From Herminiimonas arsenitoxidans (GTDB taxonomy: Bacteria; Pseudomonadota; Gammaproteobacteria; Burkholderiales; Burkholderiaceae_D), in contig NZ_LT671418.1 of assembly GCF_900130075.1 (NCBI RefSeq), positions 1,550,001 to 1,614,000 on the forward strand: a stretch of DNA of 64,000 nucleotides, in the 5' to 3' direction. Under the pieces are notes generated by a model. It was not told the origin of the DNA, did no database searches, and saw nothing but the letters and a program-made list of their open reading frames with translations. Positions 1 to 9,765 of the stretch are shown piece by piece; positions within the stretch are counted from its first letter, which is position 1; the number at the start of each line of letters is the position of its first letter. Both the position numbers and the translations under genes were made by a program.

Positions 1-1335
1 TACGGCTCGCAATATGGCGGCGCAATAGGTGCCATCCTGCTGAATCTGCCCTGCCACCCACCGCATGCAGTCACTTGTCTGGACGGTTATCCGCTCACGC
101 AACAAGGCAAGGGAGGAACCGCACTTGGCATCACGATGATCTCTTCCTTCTTCGCAGCCTCGGTCGGCATCATCGTGATGATCATCGCATCGCCGCTGCT
201 GGTCAGCATCGCGTTCGAGTTCGGTCCCGCGGAAATATTTTCCATCATGCTACTCGGACTGCTATGCGGTGGCACCATGTCGCGCGGTTCTGCACTCAAG
301 GGTGTGGCGATGACGTTGGTCGGTTTGTTGATAGGCACGGCAGGCACCGATGTGAACAGCGGCACCATGCGCTTTACCTTTGGCTTTCTGGAGCTGTCGA
401 ACAAGGTCGAGTTGGTAGCGCTTGCGCTGGGTCTATTTGGCGTGACCGAATTCTTGCGTAACGTAAATCAGATACAGGTAGTCAGCGCACATAGCACCAA
501 GGTCAGCCTGCGCGATATGCGTCCCAGCAAAGCGGACCTCAAGCGCTCCTTCATGCCCATGTTGCGTGGCACATTCATCGGTACGCTATTCGGTTGCATG
601 CCAGGTACCGGTCCGACGATCACGACTTTCATCGCGTATGCGTTCGAACGCAAGATATCGAAAACGCCTGAGCTGTTCGGCACCGGAATGATAGAAGGCG
701 TCGCAGCGCCGGAAGCTGCTTCGCACTCGAAGACGCAAGTTGACTTCGTGCCGACGATGAGTCTGGGCATACCGGGCGATGCAGTCATGGCGCTGATACT
801 CGGTGCGCTGCTGATACAAGGCATACAACCAGGACCGCAACTGATCACCGAACATGCTGATCTCTTCTGGGGATTAGTCGCCAGCTTCTGGATCGGCAAT
901 GTATTGCTCATCATACTGAACGTACCCTTGATCGGCATCTGGGTGAAACTCTTGCGTGTGCCGTATCGCTTCCTGTTTCCATCGGCGCTCTTCTTCATCG
1001 CAGTCGGCGTGTACAGCGTCAATAACAGTTTGTTTGAAGTGGGTGAAGTGCTGGTATTCGGATTGATCGGTGCACTGTTCGTCGCGCTTGATTTCTCTGT
1101 TGCGCCGATACTGCTAGGTTATGTGTTGGGCCCGATGATAGAAGAAAACTTCCGCCGCGCAGTACTGCTGTCACGCGGCGACATGATGGTGTTTCTGCAG
1201 CACCCTATCAGTTGCGCGTTTCTTACCCTGTGCGCCTCCATGATAGCGGTACAAGTTTTCTTTTCATGGCGAAAATCTCACCGCGCAAAGCAGGCTACAC
1301 ACAATGAGTTATCGGAAATAGCGCCCTTGCCTTGA
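1..1335 (+). CDS. TctA-family tripartite transporter large permease, 5' truncated by window edge
   Basis: This is the large membrane subunit of a tripartite tricarboxylate transporter (TTT), which imports di/tricarboxylates with a small permease (TctB) and a periplasmic binding protein (TctC). The reading frame is open from base 1, so the start lies outside the window; about 444 residues remain of a family usually near 500. The visible start shows the TctA signature of a glycine-rich YGSQYGGAIGAILLN stretch followed by DGYPL. A second signature-like stretch, CMPGTGPTITTF, lies near residue 200. Many hydrophobic segments follow. One oddity is that the segment after ILLNLP has Cys-His-Pro-Pro where the family usually has a Gly-containing loop. 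The substrate cannot be told; TctB and TctC, if present, must lie upstream. Confidence 0.88.
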   Translation, partial: YGSQYGGAIGAILLNLPCHPPHAVTCLDGYPLTQQGKGGTALGITMISSFFAASVGIIVMIIASPLLVSIAFEFGPAEIFSIMLLGLLCGGTMSRGSALKGVAMTLVGLLIGTAGTDVNSGTMRFTFGFLELSNKVELVALALGLFGVTEFLRNVNQIQVVSAHSTKVSLRDMRPSKADLKRSFMPMLRGTFIGTLFGCMPGTGPTITTFIAYAFERKISKTPELFGTGMIEGVAAPEAASHSKTQVDFVPTMSLGIPGDAVMALILGALLIQGIQPGPQLITEHADLFWGLVASFWIGNVLLIILNVPLIGIWVKLLRVPYRFLFPSALFFIAVGVYSVNNSLFEVGEVLVFGLIGALFVALDFSVAPILLGYVLGPMIEENFRRAVLLSRGDMMVFLQHPISCAFLTLCASMIAVQVFFSWRKSHRAKQATHNELSEIAPLP

Positions 1336-1360
1336 GCTACTGATTGCGGTGAGGTTGTAA

Positions 1361-1401
1361 AAAAGCGTGCTGTCTCATGTAGACAGCACGCTTTATTTTT
1401 T
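1361..1401. terminator. Bidirectional rho-independent terminator
   Basis: A 14-bp perfect stem (1362-1375 with 1381-1394, loop CATGT) is flanked by A-run and T-run sequence. It lies between the convergent tctA-type gene and cysB and would stop both transcripts. Confidence 0.92.
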
Positions 1402-1436
1402 CATCGCATCAAGTGATGCAGATAACGCCAAACTAT

Positions 1437-2363
1437 TTACGCATGCGCCTTCATTGCTTCATCGATATCAGCACGCGACAACTCCGGTGCAAATTGCTGA
1501 ATAAAGTCATACGCATATTGACGCAAATACGCACCACGCCGCACGGCCAATCGCGTCACATTTTCTGCAAACAGATGCGAAGCATCAATGACCTTCAAAC
1601 CATTGCTGCCATTCTGCTTAACCGCCATCGACGCCACGATGCCAACACCAAGATCGAGTGACACGTATTGCTGAATAACGTCCGAATCCATCGCTGTTAA
1701 GACGATGTCAGTCGTAATGTCAGCCTTCTTGAATGCATCGTCGATATGGCCACGACCGGTAAAGCCCAGGTCATACGTAATCAATGAATACTGCGCCAGA
1801 TCTGCCAGCGTGATCAGTTTCTTTTCCAATAAAGGATGACCATCCGGCACGACTACCGAGTGATGCCAGCGATAGCAAGGGAAGGAAACCAGATCTTCAA
1901 ACTGGCTCAAACCTTCCGTCGCGATACCGATATCTGCCTTGCCCGACAACACCCACTCTGCAATGTGTTCAGGTGTACTTTGCTGCAAGGCGATACGTAC
2001 TTTAGGGAATTCCTTACGAAACACCTGCACGACCTTAGGCAGCATGTAACGTGCTTGCGTATGGGTCGTTGCGACGGCCAGCGTACCGATTTCCTGTCCT
2101 GCGTATTCCTGGCTGGCGCGCTGCAGATTTTCCGCTTCCAGCAGCAAGCGATCGATGATCTGCAAGATGCCACGACCAGGATCGGTCAAACCCGTCAGAC
2201 GTTTACCATTACGCTCAAAGATATCGACGCCCAGCTCTTCCTCCAACTCGCGTATCTGCCGGCTGACGCCAGGCTGCGATGTGAACAGCACATTCGCCAC
2301 CTCGGTCAGGTTGTAACCGCAACGCGCGGTCTCGCGGATCGATCGTAGTTGTTGAAAATTCAT
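1437..2363 (-). CDS. cysB: LysR-type sulfur regulator CysB
   Basis: 308 residues, the usual CysB length. It is a LysR-type regulator: an N-terminal winged helix-turn-helix (about residues 1-60, with SQPGVSRQIRELEEELG as recognition helix) and a C-terminal co-inducer domain with the TTHTQARY motif near residue 100 that in CysB proteins lines the sulfate/N-acetylserine pocket. CysB activates sulfate uptake and cysteine synthesis genes when sulfur is short. It is the last gene of cysT-cysW-cysA-cysB, 61 bp after cysA, an order known in Burkholderiales. By family knowledge it probably also controls the sulfonate operon at 26-33 kb; no operator was assigned with confidence. Confidence 0.93.
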   Translation of the reverse strand: MNFQQLRSIRETARCGYNLTEVANVLFTSQPGVSRQIRELEEELGVDIFERNGKRLTGLTDPGRGILQIIDRLLLEAENLQRASQEYAGQEIGTLAVATTHTQARYMLPKVVQVFRKEFPKVRIALQQSTPEHIAEWVLSGKADIGIATEGLSQFEDLVSFPCYRWHHSVVVPDGHPLLEKKLITLADLAQYSLITYDLGFTGRGHIDDAFKKADITTDIVLTAMDSDVIQQYVSLDLGVGIVASMAVKQNGSNGLKVIDASHLFAENVTRLAVRRGAYLRQYAYDFIQQFAPELSRADIDEAMKAHA

Positions 2364-2424
2364 ATCCAGGCACCTCTCTCTACTTGCTCAATAGTGCGCT
2401 GACTATCGGTGTGCGTTATTCCGC

Positions 2425-3492
2425 TTACACCGATTCGTCAACGAACACTTGCAAACGTTTAGGGCGAACGATCAGTGTTTCGCCATCTTTCAATTTCAAT
2501 TGGCTGAAACGCTCATTCGAGATCACGGCTTCAATCAATTCACCGTTATCGTCACGTTCCAGCTCCAGTTGTGCCAACGGGCCTATCGCATGTGAGCGAC
2601 GCAGTTGCACCACGATACCTTCTGCACCAGTCGTGTAGCGATCCACTTCCAGATCGTGCGGACGCACATAGCCGATACCCTTGGCATCTTGTGTTTCTGC
2701 ATGCTCAGGCGCATCGAAAGCGATACCGGACGATTGCAAAATGCCTTCATGCACGCGGCCGTGGAACAAGTTCACATTGCCGAGGAAGCCGTAGACAAAT
2801 GGCGAAGCCGGGTTGTTATACACATCCTTAGGCGCACCGATCTGCTCGACGTTACCTTTGTTCATCAACACGATCTGATCGGCGACTTCCAGCGCTTCTT
2901 CCTGATCATGCGTGACGAAAATACTGGTGACATGCAGATCGTCATGCAGACGACGCAACCAGCGACGCAATTCCTTACGCACTTTTGCATCCAGCGCGCC
3001 GAACGGTTCATCCAGCAGCAACACACGTGGTTCCACTGCCAAGGCACGCGCCAAGGCGATACGCTGACGCTGACCACCCGACAATTGCGGTGGATAGCGA
3101 TCTGCCAGCCAATCCAGTTGCACCAGCTCCAGCAGCTTGGTTACTTTTTCCTTGATCACTTGTTCGGAAGGACGCGTAGCCGCAGGGCGCACACGCAAAC
3201 CGAAAGCGATGTTTTCAAACACAGTCATGTGCTTGAATAAGGCGTAATGCTGGAACACGAAACCAACCTGACGTTCGCGCACATGGCGCGCCGAAGCGTC
3301 TTCACCATCCAGCAATACCTGGCCGTGATCCGGTTGTTCCAGACCGGCAATGATACGCAACAAGGTAGTCTTGCCGCAGCCGGAAGGTCCGAGCAATGCG
3401 GTCAATTCACCCGCTGGGAATTCCAGCGATACATTGTTGAGTGCGACAAAATTGCCGAATTGTTTTTGAATATTCTTGACTTCGATGCTCAT
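2425..3492 (-). CDS. cysA: Sulfate/thiosulfate ABC transporter ATP-binding protein CysA
   Basis: 355 residues. It is the ATPase that drives the CysTW permease in sulfate and thiosulfate import. Walker A GPSGCGKT is at about 35-42, the signature LSGGQ at about 137-141, Walker B VLLLDEP at about 157-163, and the switch histidine in [10 protein letters not shown] follows. The last ~110 residues form the TOBE-type regulatory domain usual in CysA. The start at 3492 was chosen over a longer in-frame start at 3537 because its ATG overlaps the cysW stop (ATGA) and has a GGAG-type ribosome site just upstream. Overlap with cysW suggests translational coupling. Confidence 0.95.
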   Translation of the reverse strand: MSIEVKNIQKQFGNFVALNNVSLEFPAGELTALLGPSGCGKTTLLRIIAGLEQPDHGQVLLDGEDASARHVRERQVGFVFQHYALFKHMTVFENIAFGLRVRPAATRPSEQVIKEKVTKLLELVQLDWLADRYPPQLSGGQRQRIALARALAVEPRVLLLDEPFGALDAKVRKELRRWLRRLHDDLHVTSIFVTHDQEEALEVADQIVLMNKGNVEQIGAPKDVYNNPASPFVYGFLGNVNLFHGRVHEGILQSSGIAFDAPEHAETQDAKGIGYVRPHDLEVDRYTTGAEGIVVQLRRSHAIGPLAQLELERDDNGELIEAVISNERFSQLKLKDGETLIVRPKRLQVFVDESV

Positions 3493-4400
3493 GATCCCTG
3501 CTCCTGAAACTGTTCGTGTGTATCTTTTAAACGCCATTCAATGAATGATTTGAGCGCCAGTGTAACCAGTGCCAACATTGCCAGCAATGATGCTACAGCG
3601 AATGCTGCGGAAAATTGGTATTCGTTATAGAGAATCTCAACCTGCAGCGGTATCGTATTTGTCTGACCACGGATATGACCGGATACCACCGATACTGCGC
3701 CAAATTCACCCATCGCACGTGCATTACACAGAATCACTCCGTACAACAAACCCCATTTGATATTAGGCAGCGTCACATGCCAGAAGGTTTTCCAACCCGA
3801 TGCACCCAAGACCAGCGCGGCCTCTTCCTCTTCACTACCTTGTGATTGCATCAATGGAATCAATTCACGCGCAACAAACGGGAAGGTCACGAATATCGTT
3901 GCCAGCACGATCCCCGGAACTGCGAACAGGATCTTGATATTGTTTTCCTGCAACCAACCGCCGAACCAGCCTTGCGCACCAAACAACAGCACATAAATCA
4001 AACCGGAGATCACTGGAGAAACCGAGAACGGCAAATCGATCAAGGTCAGCAAAACACTTTTGCCGCGGAAATCAAACTTCGCGATACACCACGAAGCCGC
4101 CACACCGAATACCAGATTCAAAGGCACCGCAATCGCCGCCGTAATCAGCGTCAGCTTGATCGCAGAAACAGCATCTTCTTCAACAATCGCTGCGATGTAG
4201 GCATCCCAACCCTTTTTCAACGCTTCAGCAAAAACAGATGCCAATGGCACGAATAGAAACAAAGTCAAAAATGCCAGCGCAACAACAATCAATACCGTAC
4301 GTACCCAAACCGGTTCCAGCGTCGCAGCCGGCACACACAGCGCTGTACGCGGACCACTGGCGACCGTCACGCCATTAGATGGAAAAGCAATCGCTGTCAT
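3489..4400 (-). CDS. cysW: Sulfate ABC transporter permease CysW
   Basis: 303 residues, inner-membrane permease subunit pairing with CysT. Six hydrophobic segments can be seen, and the cytoplasmic EAA loop that contacts CysA is present ([18 protein letters not shown], about residue 195-215). The start at 4400 is preferred to one 24 bases upstream because it leaves a 1-base gap to the cysT stop and has an AGAAGG ribosome site at good distance. The 3' end overlaps cysA by 4 bases (ATGA). Confidence 0.95.
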   Translation of the reverse strand: MTAIAFPSNGVTVASGPRTALCVPAATLEPVWVRTVLIVVALAFLTLFLFVPLASVFAEALKKGWDAYIAAIVEEDAVSAIKLTLITAAIAVPLNLVFGVAASWCIAKFDFRGKSVLLTLIDLPFSVSPVISGLIYVLLFGAQGWFGGWLQENNIKILFAVPGIVLATIFVTFPFVARELIPLMQSQGSEEEEAALVLGASGWKTFWHVTLPNIKWGLLYGVILCNARAMGEFGAVSVVSGHIRGQTNTIPLQVEILYNEYQFSAAFAVASLLAMLALVTLALKSFIEWRLKDTHEQFQEQGS

Positions 4401-4401
4401 A

Positions 4402-5268
4402 TCAAACCTTCTCTGCCTGACCACGCTTGCGGGTCCAGGCTTGCAATAAATTAATCGCCAATAGCATCAAGAACGAAGCCGTCAACATCACCACCGCAAT
4501 CGCCGTCGCACCTGCATAGTCGTACTGCTCCAGCTTGGTTACGATAAAGAGCGGCGTAATCTCGGACACCATAGGCATATTGCCGGCGATGAAAATGACA
4601 GAACCGTATTCACCCGTCGCACGCGCAAAAGCCAGAGCAAAACCAGTCAGCAATGCAGGGAACACCGTAGGGAAAATAACCTTGGTAAACGTCTGCCAAT
4701 GACTGGCGCCCAAGCTCGCTGCAGCTTCTTCCAGCTCACGCTCGGCATCTTCCAGCACCGGCTGTACGGTACGCACCACAAAAGGCAGGCCGATAAACGT
4801 CAACGCGATCACAACGCCCAGCGGCGTAAATGCCACCTTGATGCCTACTGCTTCCAGATAACGACCGATCCAACCGTTAGGCGAATACAGTGCGGTCAAT
4901 GCAATACCAGCCACCGCAGTCGGCAATGCAAACGGCAAATCAACCATTGCATCAATAATTTTCTTGCCGGGAAATTTGTAGCGCACCAGCACCCAAGCCA
5001 CGATGCCACCGAAAAACGCATTCAAGGTTGCCGCAATCAGTGAAGCGCCAAAGCTCAACTTATAAGAAGCCATCACGCGATCTGAGGTCACCGCAGTAAC
5101 GAAGTCATCCCACGTCATCGTGAACGTCTTCAAAAATACGGCCGACAGCGGTATCAAGACGATCAGGCTGAGATAGAAGATGGTAAAACCAAGCGACAAA
5201 TTGAATCCGGGAAGTACCCTGGATGCAGTTTGTTTCCTGACAGGAATGGCAATGGCAGCAGCGGACAT
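4402..5268 (-). CDS. cysT: Sulfate ABC transporter permease CysT (CysU)
   Basis: 288 residues, first gene of the sulfate permease operon. It is an integral membrane subunit with six predicted hydrophobic segments and an EAA loop ([16 protein letters not shown]). It is paralogous to CysW, with which it forms the pore. A purine-rich ribosome site (AAAGAGAG) precedes the ATG. The gene for the sulfate-binding protein, which in many relatives lies directly upstream, is absent here; an sbp gene is found at 32395-33399 instead. Confidence 0.95.
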   Translation of the reverse strand: MSAAAIAIPVRKQTASRVLPGFNLSLGFTIFYLSLIVLIPLSAVFLKTFTMTWDDFVTAVTSDRVMASYKLSFGASLIAATLNAFFGGIVAWVLVRYKFPGKKIIDAMVDLPFALPTAVAGIALTALYSPNGWIGRYLEAVGIKVAFTPLGVVIALTFIGLPFVVRTVQPVLEDAERELEEAAASLGASHWQTFTKVIFPTVFPALLTGFALAFARATGEYGSVIFIAGNMPMVSEITPLFIVTKLEQYDYAGATAIAVVMLTASFLMLLAINLLQAWTRKRGQAEKV

Positions 5269-5644
5269 AAGCTCTCTTTATTACAAATATGGCTAACAGG
5301 CTGCAATAATTGCACTTAGCCGATATAAAGAAAACGAATCTTTTTGCATTTTGTTAGAAGAAAAACGTATATAGAATTTCCCCCACGTAACGCAGTAGCT
5401 GTGATTCCTGCCAGAGAAGATGAGATTTTTGCCGCGATAGCTGAGATTCAATCTTGCATATAGGAAACATATTAATTTCCTCGCAAAACTGACTCTCTAC
5501 AACCAAGCCACCTTCCCCTGCCTAGCGAAGGTTGCAGCCCGGTCATACGATACTTCACATCCCAACGCACACAAGTCATGTGCATCTGCTTCAAAGTTGT
5601 TATCAATAGCGCCAACACGTGTCAGGACGAATTACTGGAAAACA
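5269..5644. other. 376-bp intergenic region upstream of cysT
   Basis: No gene was recognised. It must contain the cysTWA-B promoter on the minus strand near cysT. A perfect 13-bp palindrome, TGCAATAATTGCA, lies at 5302-5314, about 34 bases before the cysT start. The half next to the glycosyltransferase gene end (5400-5644) shows no clear signal; no strong terminator stem was seen there. Confidence 0.6.
5302..5314. promoter_or_regulatory. 13-bp palindrome upstream of cysT, possible operator
   Basis: TGCAATAATTGCA is a perfect palindrome about 34 bases upstream of cysT. Its placement fits a regulator site, but it does not clearly match a CysB box. A 13-base match to the same region (GCTGCAATAATTG) occurs at 7589-7601 upstream of the glycosyltransferase gene. 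Confidence 0.35.
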
Positions 5645-7486
5645 CTAAGCCGATGGCAACTCTTTAAGCAATTGCAGCAAGCGCTGCCCCAGGATTTCCG
5701 GGCGACCACAGAATAGTTTGTCGAGCAGTGCCGGTTGTTCCAGTTGGCGATACAACGCCGCTCGCGCCGGATAATCGTCCGCCAGACGCACCGCTGCCGC
5801 AACGTAATCCTCAACGCTTTCGGTAATGCACCAGTCAGGCAAGCCCAAGCGTCTGAACAAGCCTTCGTCGATATGCTCGAACACTTCACGACCACTTTTA
5901 CATACGCCTGGAATACCGATAGTCACAGCATCGACGATGCCATTGGTATTACCGAACGGGAACGGGCTGAGAAACATATCGCACTGATTAAAAATGGAGA
6001 GGTATTGCTGATATGGCTGATGTTGATACACCGATGCCTGCGGCAGATAACCTTGTATCAGGCGGCATACTTGAGGGTAAATCAAACCCTGCGCCTGACC
6101 GATCAAAAAATGGAAATGTATCTGGCGCGATGATTGCCGGTCAATTTCCTGGCATGCCGCCAAAAAGCCCGGATTCAATTTCATCGTCGTGGCAGCCACC
6201 GCTACATGCACCACCGGTCGCTCTAGACGCTGCTGCGGAGCCAGCGCTACTTCAATGGCAGATGGGCGATATGGCTGCCCGTCTTTCGGCAACAGCAATA
6301 ACTTCTCGCTGAAACAAGCCGGATCGCCGACGAAATCCTCTTCAACGCTGATGTAATCGATGGCTCGTGCGTGGGTCGTGGCCGGATGTCCGAGCGCCGC
6401 CACCTGCAAGCGGGCCAATCTCAGATTGGCCGCAAACATGGTGATCGGGAACATGCCGACGCTGGGCATGTACAACACATCCGGTCGCCGCGCCGTCGCC
6501 ACAGCATGCAATTGGCGCATGCAGCCTATCGTGTCATGTTGCGTTTCAAATTCAATGACCTCATCGAATACCGCTCGCCCCAGATCGTCCACGTTATTGG
6601 CATAAGCAATCGCGACCAGATGGAAATGCTCGCGCGCCGCTTCCAGTGTTTTCGAATGGGTGCGGTAAATCGAATGCCCGCCGGTAAACCATTCCAGCAA
6701 GACCAGCATGACCGGTTTGCCGGCATGATTGCTCACGGTCGCTGTCGGTGGAATATCCCGAATATTGAGCGCTGCCAGCTTGTTTTGAATCAGGCGGTTA
6801 ATCGGTCGCTTGATATCGTGGCGTCCCGGCAAATCGGCATAACTGCAATGCATGTAAACATCGTGCAAGATCCCAAGCGGCAAGCTATCCAGCGTATCGA
6901 TTTGTTCCAGTTGTGCCGGCAGCCACGCCAGCAAGGCTTCCCGTTTCGAATGCGCCGCTCTTGAGCCGAGAAAGCGCGGCGACAGCAAGGCCATGAACAG
7001 GGCCGCGGCAAGTGTGGGATTTTGTTGCCACAACCGTGCGGCATCCAGCGGCTGTTCGGACTCCGACGAATACAGGATGCAGTACTTGATCAGATCCAAT
7101 TCAGTGACATGCACCGCCTTGGATTCAGGGCCAAGGAAATTGAGCGAACTCAGGATATGGTCAGCGTTGACGAAGGGACTGGCTGCAAACAACGCTGCCA
7201 ACCAGCGCTGAAAATTGATCAGTTGCCCGAAACCATCCAGCGTAACGTGGAAGCTCGGATCTGAAAACAAGGCAGAAATGGCACTGGTAACTCGTGTCAA
7301 CACATGCTGATGCAATTGTTCTGCCGGTATCGATGGTGATGCCGTGAGCACGAAACTCTCGGTGAGTTTTCCGTAATTTTTATCCAGCAGCAACAAGAGC
7401 TTGAGCAGTTGGCGTACGGCTGCTTCCTGTTGTCTGGAATAACAAAGGTATTCGAATTTTTCCAGCGAGAAAATTTCTTCTGTCAT
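5645..7486 (-). CDS. HMW1C-like cytoplasmic protein N-glycosyltransferase (GT41)
   Basis: 613 residues, close to the length of Haemophilus HMW1C and Actinobacillus NGT. That family moves glucose or galactose from UDP-sugars onto Asn in N-X-S/T sequons of adhesins in the cytoplasm. Seen here: an alpha-helical N-terminal half, then a GT-B fold with HSIYRTHS (His271, His277), MKLNPGF (Lys436), a YQHQPY histidine (His489) and the very characteristic SPFPFGNTNGIVDA (507-520) and EHIDEGLFRRLGLPDW. These match the family's sugar-nucleotide site. No signal peptide, as expected. It is transcribed away from a two-partner secretion operon (8022-14933), which supplies the obvious substrate, TpsA. In Haemophilus the gene follows the adhesin; here it is divergent. 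No strong ribosome site precedes the ATG. Gene symbol left empty because orthology is not proven. Confidence 0.9.
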   Translation of the reverse strand: MTEEIFSLEKFEYLCYSRQQEAAVRQLLKLLLLLDKNYGKLTESFVLTASPSIPAEQLHQHVLTRVTSAISALFSDPSFHVTLDGFGQLINFQRWLAALFAASPFVNADHILSSLNFLGPESKAVHVTELDLIKYCILYSSESEQPLDAARLWQQNPTLAAALFMALLSPRFLGSRAAHSKREALLAWLPAQLEQIDTLDSLPLGILHDVYMHCSYADLPGRHDIKRPINRLIQNKLAALNIRDIPPTATVSNHAGKPVMLVLLEWFTGGHSIYRTHSKTLEAAREHFHLVAIAYANNVDDLGRAVFDEVIEFETQHDTIGCMRQLHAVATARRPDVLYMPSVGMFPITMFAANLRLARLQVAALGHPATTHARAIDYISVEEDFVGDPACFSEKLLLLPKDGQPYRPSAIEVALAPQQRLERPVVHVAVAATTMKLNPGFLAACQEIDRQSSRQIHFHFLIGQAQGLIYPQVCRLIQGYLPQASVYQHQPYQQYLSIFNQCDMFLSPFPFGNTNGIVDAVTIGIPGVCKSGREVFEHIDEGLFRRLGLPDWCITESVEDYVAAAVRLADDYPARAALYRQLEQPALLDKLFCGRPEILGQRLLQLLKELPSA

Positions 7487-8021
7487 CGTGCGCTAACTAA
7501 TTAATACGAACTCAAATGTGGAAAAACTCGGAAACAGATCTGCTCGCGCAGAATTTATTGCAGGCTATTAAATCGACATTATTGTCGCGCTGCAATAATT
7601 GGATTGCATCATCCTGCCCAAGGTCCTAGTTGTAAATTTGCATCAAAAATGTGATCCACGTTCAAAAATATTCCTTGTAGACAATGCGCATATCCAACCC
7701 GGTATGTGCGCACCTGCCCACATATTCCCCCTCTGAAACATGGCTATGACACAACATTTTGCGCCTTGCAAAACTGTCCTGCCGTCAAATCGGCTACTGC
7801 ATTCGCAGTATTTACTTTATAGCGTCGCTCTTTAATATATTCAGATCGAACCTGCTATTTGGCGAAAAAACACTGGCGCAGTATGGCCATCTTGTCGTGT
7901 TTGCCCGATCAGAACAGAAAATATCCTACAAATTCAGGGTTGATCTAGGACTTTAGTCGGATGCGCAAAGAATTTGGGCTACCTACAATCCAGCAACTCT
8001 TCACCTCAAGCTCATGTTTCT
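7487..8021. promoter_or_regulatory. Divergent AT-rich regulatory region between glycosyltransferase and tpsB
   Basis: About 535 bases with no convincing gene. A spaced inverted repeat (TTATTGCAG at 7555-7563, CTGCAATAA at 7590-7598) lies about 70-110 bases before the glycosyltransferase start. AT-rich stretches near 7800-7860 (TTTAATATATTC) could hold the tpsB promoter, but no -35/-10 pair was good enough to assign. Such a long leader suggests regulated expression. Confidence 0.5.
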
Positions 8022-9764
8022 ATGAATAGCAGCTACCGCAATCTCTGGAACCCCGACACCGGGAATGCCGCTTCCAAACTCGGCCGCGCATGCGGCAAGC
8101 ACAGCGGCAGCTTGCTTGCGCAGCGCTTGGCGCCCGGCATCATGCAATGTTTACTTGGGGTGACATTGACGCTCGCGGCTGCCGGCGCGCTGGCCGATGA
8201 TCGCTTCAACATCACGCGCTTCCAGATAGATGGCAATACCTTATTGCCGACCAGCGAAGTACAAGCCTTGACAGCACCGCTGAGCGGCCCCAATCGCGCC
8301 TACGGCGATGTGCAAAAGGCGCTCGAAGCGCTGCAGAACGCCTATCGCAAGGCTGGCTACAGCACTGTGCAAGTCTACGTTCCCGAGCAGGAGCTCACCA
8401 GCGGCGTAGTCAAAATCCAGGTGAACGAAAGCGTCATAGGCAAGGTCGTCGTCAGCGGTAACAACTACTTTAGCGAACAGAATATCCGCCGCAGCCTGCC
8501 GCAAGTACAAAGCGGCAAGACGCCGAATCTGCGCCAAATTTCCGAAGCGGTACAACTCAGCAACGACAGTCCGGCCAAGCAAATTAACGTCGTCCTCGGC
8601 ACAAGCGAAGAAGACGGCAAAATCGACGCCGAAGTCAAAGTCAGCGACAACAATCCCTTGCGCGTATTCATGACGCTCGACAATACCGGCACCGATGCCA
8701 CTGGCAAATGGCGCACCGGCGTAGCGATACAGCATGCCAATCTGTTCGACCGCGATCAGGTCGGTACGCTGGCATATACAACGTCGCCGGATAGTCCAAG
8801 CGGCGTACGCGTCAACTTGTACTCGCTGGGATATCGCATTCCGCTGTACGGCATGGGCGACAGTCTCGATTTCATCTACGGTAAATCCAGCGTCAATACA
8901 CCGGGCGCATCACCGACGCTGGGTGGCTTACTCGGCTTTACCGGCAAGGGCGACATCTTCGGGCTACGCTGGAATCACTTCTTCGCACGTCAGGGTGAAA
9001 CCAGCACTAAACTTGTGTTCGGTCTCGATTACAAAAAAATCGATTCACGCTGCAACATCAATGGCATCGAATTGAGCACTGCACCGCCGACGCCGCCAGT
9101 GGCTTCCTGCGTGCCTTATACGACCATGCCACTGAGCGCGACTTATAGCGGTCAGACACGCGGTGTCAGTCAGAACATCGACTACAACGTCGGTATCGCG
9201 CGCAACATCGGCACCGGTACGGCTTATACCAATAATATTACCGACGGTAGAACCGATCGTTATTCCTATCTGACGCCGGGCAGCCGCAACACCAACGACA
9301 ACTTCATCATCCTGCGCGGCGGCGCTTCCATCTTCAAAAGCTTCAGCAACGACTGGCAAATGCGTGTCGCAGGTTCTGCGCAATATGCCAAGGACCCGCT
9401 GGTATCCGCTGAGCAGTTTGGTTTGGCTGGTGCAACGATGGTGCGCGGCTTCACCGAGCGCGCGGTGGCAGCCGACAGCGGCATGATACTCAACAGTGAA
9501 ATCTATACGCCTGAACTGCTAAGCAAAGGCAATCTGCGCCTGCTCGCGTTTTACGACATCGGACGCGGCTACAACAACAAAGTTGGCAGCACCGGCATTC
9601 CATCAAGCATGACGGTAGCAAGCATAGGCGTCGGCGCGCGCTATGTACTGGGCCGTGACTTCAATCTGCGGCTGGACGTCGCCCGCGTGCAAAACGCTGG
9701 TACAGCAATTACCGAAAGCCGCGGCGACGTGAATGCGCATCTAAGCGCGACATTGGGGTTCTGA
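8022..9764 (+). CDS. TpsB outer-membrane transporter of two-partner secretion (ShlB/FhaC/HMW1B family)
   Basis: 580 residues from the ATG at 8022; an in-frame TTG at 7974 is an alternative, and neither has a strong ribosome site. After a signal peptide ending around ALA-DD come two POTRA-like domains (FQIDGNTLLPTSEVQ; VVVSGNNYFSEQNIRRSL), then a 16-strand-type beta barrel. The conserved VRGF motif (MVRGFTERAVAADS), in the L6 loop that plugs the pore in FhaC, is present, and the chain ends in LSATLGF, a typical C-terminal barrel strand with terminal Phe. Two cysteines in a Pro-rich barrel loop (SRCNING, ASCVPY) probably pair. It would export the TpsA encoded 1 base downstream. Confidence 0.92.
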   Translation: MNSSYRNLWNPDTGNAASKLGRACGKHSGSLLAQRLAPGIMQCLLGVTLTLAAAGALADDRFNITRFQIDGNTLLPTSEVQALTAPLSGPNRAYGDVQKALEALQNAYRKAGYSTVQVYVPEQELTSGVVKIQVNESVIGKVVVSGNNYFSEQNIRRSLPQVQSGKTPNLRQISEAVQLSNDSPAKQINVVLGTSEEDGKIDAEVKVSDNNPLRVFMTLDNTGTDATGKWRTGVAIQHANLFDRDQVGTLAYTTSPDSPSGVRVNLYSLGYRIPLYGMGDSLDFIYGKSSVNTPGASPTLGGLLGFTGKGDIFGLRWNHFFARQGETSTKLVFGLDYKKIDSRCNINGIELSTAPPTPPVASCVPYTTMPLSATYSGQTRGVSQNIDYNVGIARNIGTGTAYTNNITDGRTDRYSYLTPGSRNTNDNFIILRGGASIFKSFSNDWQMRVAGSAQYAKDPLVSAEQFGLAGATMVRGFTERAVAADSGMILNSEIYTPELLSKGNLRLLAFYDIGRGYNNKVGSTGIPSSMTVASIGVGARYVLGRDFNLRLDVARVQNAGTAITESRGDVNAHLSATLGF

Positions 9765-9765
9765 C

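Noticed and set aside
7759..7956. Small open frame in the tpsB leader
   Set aside because: No recognisable protein, weak ribosome site, AT-rich leader; more likely part of a regulatory region.
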